Notes under the pieces: model-generated
The model's database searches: none
Told to the model about the DNA's origin: nothing
What the model saw: only the letters and a program-made list of their open reading frames with translations
Made by a program: the position numbers and the translations under genes
Shown: piece by piece, positions 58,030 to 64,000 of the stretch
How positions within the stretch are numbered: the stretch's first letter is position 1
Layout of the letters: the number at the start of each line of letters is the position of its first letter
DNA from: Thereva unica
Taxonomy: Eukaryota; Arthropoda; Insecta; Diptera; Therevidae
Assembly: GCA_949987705.1 (NCBI GenBank)
Contig: OX465283.1
Span: 7,854,207-7,918,206, forward strand
Reading direction: 5' to 3'
Length of the DNA stretch: 64,000 nucleotides

Positions 58030-58690
58030 ACTCAATACACCGTTAGATCCATGGCGATCATCTCAAGAGTACGGATTAACATTTTCTTCACAACTCCCAC
58101 ATGTGTATCAAATGAAAGGATATGATAAGTAGAATTCAATAAGCAATATAGCAATCTCAATATATCATTAGATCCATGGCGGCCATCTCAAGAGGGCGGA
58201 TTACCATTTTCTTCACGATTCCCCTAGCATGGGTGTCAAATGAAAGGGTATGAGAAGTAGAATACAATAAGCAATATAGAATATTCAATATACCGTTAGA
58301 TCAATGGCGGCCATCTCAACATGGCGAATTATCATTTTCTTCACAACCACTAGACATGGGTATCAAATGATAAGTAAAACACAATAAGCTATATAGTATA
58401 CTTAATATATCGTTAGATCTATGGTGGCTATCTCAAGATGATGGATTACCATTTCCTTCACAAACCCATCGACATGGGTATCAAATTAAAAGGTATCATA
58501 AGCGAACTACAATAGGCTTTGTCGTTATATCCATGGCGGCCACCTCAAGAGAGCGGATTACCATTTGCTTCACAACACCCGCGACATGGGTATCAAATGA
58601 AATAGTATAATAAGTAGAATACAATAGGCTATGTCAATATATCCAAGGCGGCCATCTCAGGAGGGAGCTTTGGGGAAATACCTCAAAACA
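58030..58690. repeat. Satellite-like tandem repeat, ~110-125-bp unit, 6 copies
   Basis: Each unit carries atggcggccatctcaagagg, ggattaccattttcttcac and catgggtatcaaatgaaag, then agtagaatacaataagc. Box starts are near 58050, 58174, 58303, 58422, 58534 and 58645. Copies vary by base changes and small deletions. Confidence 0.75.
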
Positions 58691-59231
58691 TCAACTATTT
58701 CGTGGTGGTGCATCAAAATCCATCGTCAAGCGAGCCATGGAAACAGTAGATGTGCCTATAAAAAAAGAGGGGATACAAAAATTGGACCCAAAAATGGTCC
58801 AGCAACATTCGTATTATTCCTCTTTGAGCTATTCTCAACTGAAATCTGTTGACCGAATTCCGTCCTCACATTTCGCATACTCAACTACCTCCAGCGCCCG
58901 GTCTATATGGGGAAGAACTATATAGTTCATTAAAAAAACAAGACTGTTGTCTCGAAATAAAAGTGCCAGACTACATAGCATAAAGGTGATCAATAAAACA
59001 GTAATGCATTTTGTAAATGTTTTTTCTTTCATATATTTAACTTAAAACTTAAATAAACTACATGAATCCTGCCATTATAGAATTGTGCAAACTCTCAAGT
59101 AAATGTGTCATGCATCAGTACAAACTTAATTTACACTAGCTTCAGTCTAGCTCATAAATTTTTCCTCAAATGTTTTTATTCGATTTCTCGCTGTTTAAAA
59201 CAAAAATTTAAATAAATGCACACCTACATAA
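58691..59231. other. Region downstream of modSP copy B
   Basis: It contains the copy B 3' end. A minus-strand frame at 58835-59032 starts MKEKTFTKCITVLLITFMLC, signal-peptide-like. However, it lies between the two modSP genes without a usable donor in phase with copy A, so I did not assign it. Confidence 0.4.
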
Positions 59232-59745
59232 CTACTTGGGCCGGTATCGAGTTTCGAGTTCAATTATCATCGCGTCATGGTATTGTATGTTTGTTAAAGT
59301 GGTTAAATAGTTTGCGTCGCACTTTTTTTTCGTATTCAAGCCATTGCTAACTATTCCCCAGAGGAAGTATATTTTTAAGCCACCTCTTATTTGAGGTATA
59401 GCGAAACCGGCACCGCTGTCGCCCTCGCACACACTTTCACCATTATCAGGGCGAACGCAGAATTTATCTGAAGTAACCAGGCTCCTGTACTCAACTTCTG
59501 TTTCATCATAGCACTGATTTTTGCTAACCGTTGGTAAGTGAACAACTCGCAACTCTTCACTCGGTTGATTGGTTATGAGTTTACCCCACCCTGCGACTCG
59601 GCCTATGAGATTAGATTTGACAACTTTGTCACTGTAGCTCTGCCATTCTATACAGATTGGTTGGATGTAGCTTTTAAACTCTAAAAAATTCTCGAGCACC
59701 AGGACAGCAATATCGTCTATGTAGTCCTGAAAGACGCCGTGATAA
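59232..59745 (-). CDS. modSP: modSP copy B terminal exon: catalytic Asp and Ser
   Basis: It encodes YHGVFQDYIDDIAVLVLENF, GRVAGWGKL, SVCEGDSGAGFAIP, WGIVSNGL and MIIELETRYRPK before the stop. It aligns end to end with the copy A exon. Confidence 0.88.
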
Positions 59746-61374
59746 CTGGAAGAGTAACATTAAACGTAAGAGTAAGAGTAAGATTAAAAAGATAACTAGG
59801 CTCACCCAGATGGGATATGAAGCTCTGACAAATTGAAAAACTGCGGAGGAAGGGGCTCAACAGCGTAGTAATCACGGTAATATTTTCCAGCTGCTACAGC
59901 AAAGATCGATATATCGTAATGCCTTTCGTTTTTGTTATCCCAAAAGCAGTGTGCGGCTAGAATTACGTAAAATTATGGTGATTCGTTAAGTCAAATCTAT
60001 CTGCCTTATTTCTCACCTGACAATACAATTCTGGCATTTATAATCGTTCCACCACAAATCTGTTCATATCTTCCCAATTGCATAGCGTATATGCCAACAT
60101 TCCAGGGTTCTAAAGTATTGTTAGTTCTGTCCCCGTTCTGAAACGGTGCTGCATCAATCGGCTCACGACCGCATACTTGCTCACATCGAAATGGCAGATG
60201 ATCCCATTCGCCAAACTCTTCACAGACCAAAACTTCGTGCAGAACGTTTTCGGGTTTTCGGTAACCAACCTGACAAGATATTGTCGCTCGTGTTCCAGGA
60301 CGAAGGATCTCGTTGCATGGAATATGAGTGCCCCCAAACTCACAAGCTGCCTTGAAAGTAACTCCCGTGATAATAATGCTCGAGCAATATTCTGAAGGGA
60401 GGTGCATATGGTATTAGTAGGACTGGCATGTGCTGAGTTCCACTTACTTGAACAGGTCGGATGAGGCGCTGTCCATTTTCCGCCTAGGCATATGTTTGAT
60501 TTGGCTCCATCTAAAACGTGTCTTGGTCTGCATTTGTATACGATCGTACTGAAATCGCTCACAACTTGACCTGGTCGGAGATACTGATTCTTATTCGATT
60601 CGTATGTGACTATAACGTTTGGCAGATCTTCAATCAGGCAGCCTCGTGGTGGTCCGTATATGTCGTTGGCGGGCGTACTATCAATTTTTTTATAAATTAG
60701 AAACAGAATTTACTTGTAAGAATTATACTCACGGAACGGGCAAAATATCAACATTGATCGGTGTTTGCGTTGTATGTCCCAAACCACAGAGTGTGGGTGA
60801 CTCATCAGAGCCATCTGCGCAATCCTTAAACCCATCGCATGTGGCATCACCATTTACACAGGCTCCATATCCGCAACGAAACGCGAAAGCGGGACAGAAT
60901 GCTGTTGCACATAGCTTTACGGTTTCGTCTGATGCATCAGCGCAATCTGGTTTTCCGTCACAGGCATTTTCAATTGGGGTGCATTCGCCGCTCTGACATT
61001 GTAAAAATTCTTCTCTAGAACATACATTTTATATGCTATCGGAATTTCGAAATTAATTTTTCAATCCACAACTTACGAGCAATTTCCGTTGATTTTGAAA
61101 CTTTCTGATACACCGGGACAATTAATGGTTGTTTCGTCAGAGTTATCGGCACACTCTTGAACTTTATTGCATTCTGCTTTACCATTTACGCAGGCGCCAT
61201 AAGCGCAACGGAATGAAAACTTTGGACATTTTACATGAACGCATGATTCGGCAATCTCATCGGATCCATCTTGACAATCTTTAGCGCCATCACAGAGTTC
61301 ATCAGAAGCAATACATTTGCCGTCCTTGCATTGCCACTCTAATGAATCACAAGCACCTTCCTGACCATTTACAC
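59232..61374 (-). CDS. modSP: Modular serine protease (modSP/HP14 family), copy B
   Basis: It has the same role and module order as copy A, 6.2 kb away in tandem. The join on the minus strand is 61374-61077, 61014-60733, 60677-60448, 60391-60017, 59956-59806 and 59745-59232. All six junctions are GT/AG and in phase. It is more compact than copy A: the introns are 62, 55, 56, 60 and 60 bases. The triad is present (AHCF, DYIDDIAVL, GDSGAGF), with the second Gly after the Ser changed to Ala. The pocket-base residue is Ser. The activation region reads PFQNGDR rather than a classical (I/V)VGG. The 5' exon with the signal peptide is not visible; an RTE relic occupies 61563-62709. Confidence 0.87.
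59806..59956 (-). CDS. modSP: modSP copy B exon: catalytic His
   Basis: It is 151 bases. It encodes AHCFWDNKNERHYD then VAAGKYYRDYYAVEP and FNLSELHIPSG. The acceptor is attctag and the donor gtgagc. Confidence 0.87.
60017..60391 (-). CDS. modSP: modSP copy B exon: Cys-rich linker and start of protease
   Basis: It encodes ACEFGGTHIPCNEILRPG, SCQVGYRKPENVLHEVLVC and GEWDHLPFRCEQVCG. Then come AAPFQNGDRTNNTLEPWNV and QICGGTIINARIVLS. Compared with copy A the activation loop is one residue shorter and has no Ile/Val at the expected new N-terminus. Confidence 0.86.
60448..60677 (-). CDS. modSP: modSP copy B exon: sushi/CCP module
   Basis: It encodes GCLIEDLPNVIVTYE ... YKCRPRHVLDG ... ICLGGKWTAPHPTC with the sushi cysteine pattern. 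The acceptor is ttgatag and the donor gtaagt. Confidence 0.87.
60733..61014 (-). CDS. modSP: modSP copy B exon: LDLa modules 3 and 4
   Basis: It encodes CQSGECTPIENACDGKPDC (module 3, its first Cys lying in the previous exon) and CPAFAFRCGYGACVNGDATC (module 4), then a Thr/Pro linker GHTTQTPINVDILPVP. All six cysteines of module 3 are kept, unlike copy A. Confidence 0.86.
61077..61374 (-). CDS. modSP: modSP copy B exon: LDLa modules 1 and 2
   Basis: The acceptor is tttaaag with a phase 1 start, as in copy A. It encodes ACDSLEWQCKDGKCIASDELC (module 1) and CPKFSFRCAYGACVNGKAEC (module 2), each with six cysteines and a DGSDE or DNSDE box. It ends in INGNCS, where the Ser codon is split by a 62-bp intron absent from copy A. 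Confidence 0.86.
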
Positions 61375-61562
61375 CTTTAAATGTATTTGTAAATTAACTT
61401 CAGTGCACATTGGGGATTTTTGGTATTAAGATTCGATATTAGAAATATATATACACCTTCATCTCTTGTTTGATGATGGCAAAGATTACATATTAGATAA
61501 AATTGATAAATTACAAATGAATTGCCTAGTTAAATAGCGTACCTATGCCCTAAAAACCGACC
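61375..61562. other. Intron or upstream region of modSP copy B
   Basis: No further LDLa or signal-peptide exon is seen. The acceptor at 61375 shows that another exon must lie further upstream. Confidence 0.5.
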
Positions 61563-62709
61563 CTATTCCCTAAAAATATCGTTGCCGTGCCGTGTTTTGG
61601 TGACGTCTCGAGCCTCGATAACTGATAATCGTTGATTCTTTCGGTCGCCCTCGATATTCTTTAGCCAGGTTTTTTTTTGGTGCTGATCGCTAAATTCTCC
61701 AGTCTGGGGGACGGTCTCGCCAGAGAAGTTTACGTGGCAAGCGGTTGTCATCCATTCGGCAAACATGTCCAAACCACCGTAGACAACGTTTTTATATTTC
61801 TTCTTCGATCGCACCTTTGTCTAACTGTGTCGTTTCAAGGCGATCGCGGAGTGAGACAGCGAGAGCCTGCGATTGCAATGATCCCAAATATTAGAACATC
61901 GGAACCTGTTCGATTTGGGTTCCATTTCAATCGTTGTGAGCACTTTGGTATTTTCCGCATTGATTTTTAACCCGTATGACTGGGCGATGTCGTATAAGAT
62001 GTACGTTGCTTCGGCATCCGTGTCGGCGAAGACGGCGATATCATCGGCGAACATTACGTAGGTTACGAAGTTGTTGTCGTCGTATCGAACTCCGAGTCGT
62101 CCATCGAATGCTTCACGCTAATCGCCTCGATCACAACGTTGAAGATAAGTGGCGAAGCGACGTATCTTTGTCGGACACCGGTTTAAATCGGCAATTCCTC
62201 GGATAAGACGCTTCGAATACAAATGCTGCTGGTTGAGACATCGTACGACGCTCGGAGAAGTTGGATGATTTTCAAAGGCAAATGTTCGGTTTCCAAGGCT
62301 CCTCACAAGCTGTTCCAATCGAAGCAATCGAAAGCGATGAAAACGACGACAGTTCTTTGCAGCGAATTCGTTCTTCCATTAGCTGAGGAGTGCGAACATT
62401 TGATCAATTCATCCTAGATGTAGTTTAAATCCAGCTTGTTCTTTCCGGCTCGTTTGCTCACGATGTTTCTGTAGCCTAGATTGTATGATTTTCGTAAATA
62501 CTTTGCCGACGATCGAAAGGAGGCTAATACCGCGATAGTTCTTGCATTCCCGACTGTCGTCTTTCTTCAAAATTGGGATAACTCCCGCTTTCATCGGGAG
62601 AAACCACGAAAGTTCCATCCGATTTTTTGATGTTATTGTTGATGTTGTTTTGGCGCCTAACCGCCGGATTGTCTGGTACAGTGTCCGGTACTCGTCATCG
62701 ACGTCAACT
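61563..62709 (-). pseudogene. RTE LINE relic upstream of modSP copy B
   Basis: Minus-strand order: DEYRTLYQTIRRL near 62700, GVIPILKKDDSRECKNYRGI near 62580, and KIIQSRLQKHREQ with EQAGFKLH near 62430. Next come MFADDIAVFADTDAEATYIL near 62050 with the catalytic FADD intact, and GLKINAENTKV near 61965. The tail block is LDMFAEWM ... [21 protein letters not shown]. There are several frameshifts, an internal deletion before the KAGVIPILKK block, and no endonuclease. It belongs to the same family as 16240-18838. Confidence 0.8.
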
Positions 62710-63130
62710 TATAAATTCAAAATGGCCGCCCCAATATGGCGCACGAATTTTTCCAATTGTATTCCGAATTTACGATTGATCCACTATGCGCCATCTGTTA
62801 GACTCTAGATCTATTAAAAAGTAAAGAATATTCCACTACGAACTAGAAAATGGGCGAAGGCTCTAGACTACTGTTTGCTTAACAATTAGAACGCAGGGAT
62901 ATGGCTATTTCGATTTTTTGGGTTTCAAGTTAGTTTCGGAGCCCCTTGACGATAAGTACGCAGACGGATGTGTGGTTTTCAATATTTGAGGTTCACTCTA
63001 TTCTCGCCCCCCCCCCCCTCCTCTTGCCTGGGGCTCGGGGCTCGGGGCAAATCGTTCCAGTTGCCGCCATTTGTGTCGGGCATACTCGTATTGACACTGT
63101 TGGTGATGCCTTGATGGACTTCTTTTTAAC
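62705..63130. other. Repeat unit and low-complexity DNA
   Basis: 62705-62770 is one unit of the aaaatggccgcc ... ccaattgtattccg repeat seen at 6655-6985. A poly-C run is at 63008-63018. No gene is seen. Confidence 0.45.
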
Positions 63131-63424
63131 CGACTTCAAAAAAGAGGAGGTTATCAATTCGAATGTATGTTTTTTTTTTTTTTCTATGTATGTTACGCGA
63201 TTACTCCGCCAATTATGAATCGATTTTGATGATTCTTTTTTTGTTTGGTACGTTATACCTCAGAGGTGGTCCCATATAAATTTTGTAAAAAAATGGCGGT
63301 CGGTTCCAAGATGGCGGCCGAATTTTGCAATTTTGTTTCCCGACCCCCTTCATGGATATCAACTGAAAGGGTATGACGAGTAGAATACAATTTTGTAAAA
63401 AAACTTAAACTAAAAAGTAAAAAA
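63127..63424. repeat. Interspersed repeat starting with AACCGACTTCAAAAAAGAGG
   Basis: aaccgacttcaaaaaagagg at 63129 heads a block with poly-T and atcgattttgatgattcttt, then a gatggcggccgaattttgca unit. accgacttcaaaa recurs at the start of the palindrome at 63447 and inverted at its end, so both may be parts of one element. Repeats beginning this way are widespread in insects. Confidence 0.5.
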
Positions 63425-63912
63425 TAAAAAATTTAAAAAAAAAAAAACCGACTTCAAAACTACATATACCTATGCATGCATATGTACAAACTTAAACTAA
63501 AAAGTAAAAAATAATATTTTAATTACCTCAAAGCAAGAGCCTTAAAGGACAGTTAAAAAAATTATTGATATTTATATATGTATGTATCTATTTAATATTT
63601 TTAAAAAGTTCATTTTGGAGTCGGTGCCAGCCAAAGGTATGTATTAACGTAAGTTTTCTTTTGCACCCAAGCTTTCAGGGTATGTATAAACGTAATTGTT
63701 CTTTGGCTGGCACCGACTCCAAAATGAACTTTTTAAAAATATTAAATAGATACATACATATATAAATATCAATAATTTTTTTAACTGTCCTTTAAGGCTC
63801 TTGCTTTGAGGTAATTAAAATATTATTTTTTACTTTTTAGTTTAAGTTTGTACATATGCATGCATAGGTATATGTAGTTTTGAAGTCGGTTTTTTTTTTT
63901 TTAAATTTTTTT
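63425..63912. repeat. Near-perfect palindrome, 488 bp (arms ~212 bp, loop ~64 bp)
   Basis: The left arm begins with poly-A and accgacttcaaaactacata and runs to cggtgccagccaaag at 63636. The right arm is its inverse from ctttggctggcaccg at 63701 to the poly-T at 63912. The axis is at about 63668.5. The loop holds two near-identical direct repeats, gtatgtattaacgtaa (63637) and gtatgtataaacgtaa (about 63680). No open frame. Confidence 0.8.
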
Positions 63913-64000
63913 TGTTCATTGTGTTTCATATATTCTCTGTTTAAATTATCTTCATACTAATCTATTATTCGTGGAGATGGCAAATCATAATGATCCCTAG

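Noticed and set aside
58030..58690. CRISPR-like array
   Set aside because: Units are contiguous and diverged with no repeat-spacer pattern, in a eukaryotic genome; this is a satellite-type tandem repeat.
58835..59032. Signal-peptide-like frame MKEKTFTKCITVLLITFMLC as first exon of modSP copy A
   Set aside because: No donor in the phase needed to join 52995 could be seen, and it lies 6 kb away next to the 3' end of copy B.

Overview
The window is nuclear DNA of an insect, most probably a fly (Diptera). It has spliced genes with GT/AG introns, an AT-rich repeat-filled background, and non-LTR retrotransposons of insect type (RTE, LOA, R1/CR1-like). It also has P-superfamily, hAT and PIF/Harbinger-like DNA transposons. 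There is no sign of bacterial, plastid or viral genome organisation, and no tRNA, rRNA or CRISPR. Genus cannot be settled from the sequence alone.

Three host genes can be supported. (1) On the plus strand, 27922-41223, are the last four coding exons of a neuronal synaptotagmin, best matching the arthropod Syt-alpha type: transmembrane segment, C2A, C2B and a C-terminal WHxL motif. Its introns are 8.2 kb, 51 bp and 3.8 kb, and the start codon exon was not found. (2) and (3) On the minus strand, 48036-52995 and 59232-61374, are two tandem paralogues of the modular serine protease (modSP; HP14/MSP family). This is the initiating protease of extracellular Toll/melanization cascades. Each has four LDLa modules, a sushi/CCP module, a cysteine-rich linker and a chymotrypsin-fold catalytic domain, and splice phases match exon by exon. 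The signal-peptide exon was not found for either copy. The copies have diverged in ways that bear on function. Copy A lost two cysteines of its third LDLa. Copy B lacks the usual Ile/Val-x-Gly-Gly activation N-terminus. The copies also differ by one intron.

Layout. 1-27.9 kb is gene-poor and may be intergenic or upstream Syt intron. It holds MITEs, a 125-bp tandem repeat, a decayed RTE LINE (16.24-18.84 kb), RT fragments and a 2.4-kb P-superfamily relic with an 8-bp target duplication (22.0-24.4 kb). 27.9-41.2 kb is the Syt gene, with R1-, RTE-, CR1/Jockey- and LOA-type LINE remnants in its introns. 41.2-48 kb is the intergenic spacer, with a 2.8-kb TIR element and a hAT-like insertion. 48.0-53.0 kb is modSP copy A, whose 3-kb intron contains nested transposons. 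53.0-59.2 kb holds a 1.66-kb hAT relic, an inverted repeat, a MITE and a satellite-like array. 59.2-61.4 kb is modSP copy B. 61.4-64 kb holds an RTE relic and a 488-bp near-perfect palindrome.

The most informative structures are nested insertions in which the split sequence, or another copy, shows the unoccupied site. These give the order of transposition events directly from the sequence.
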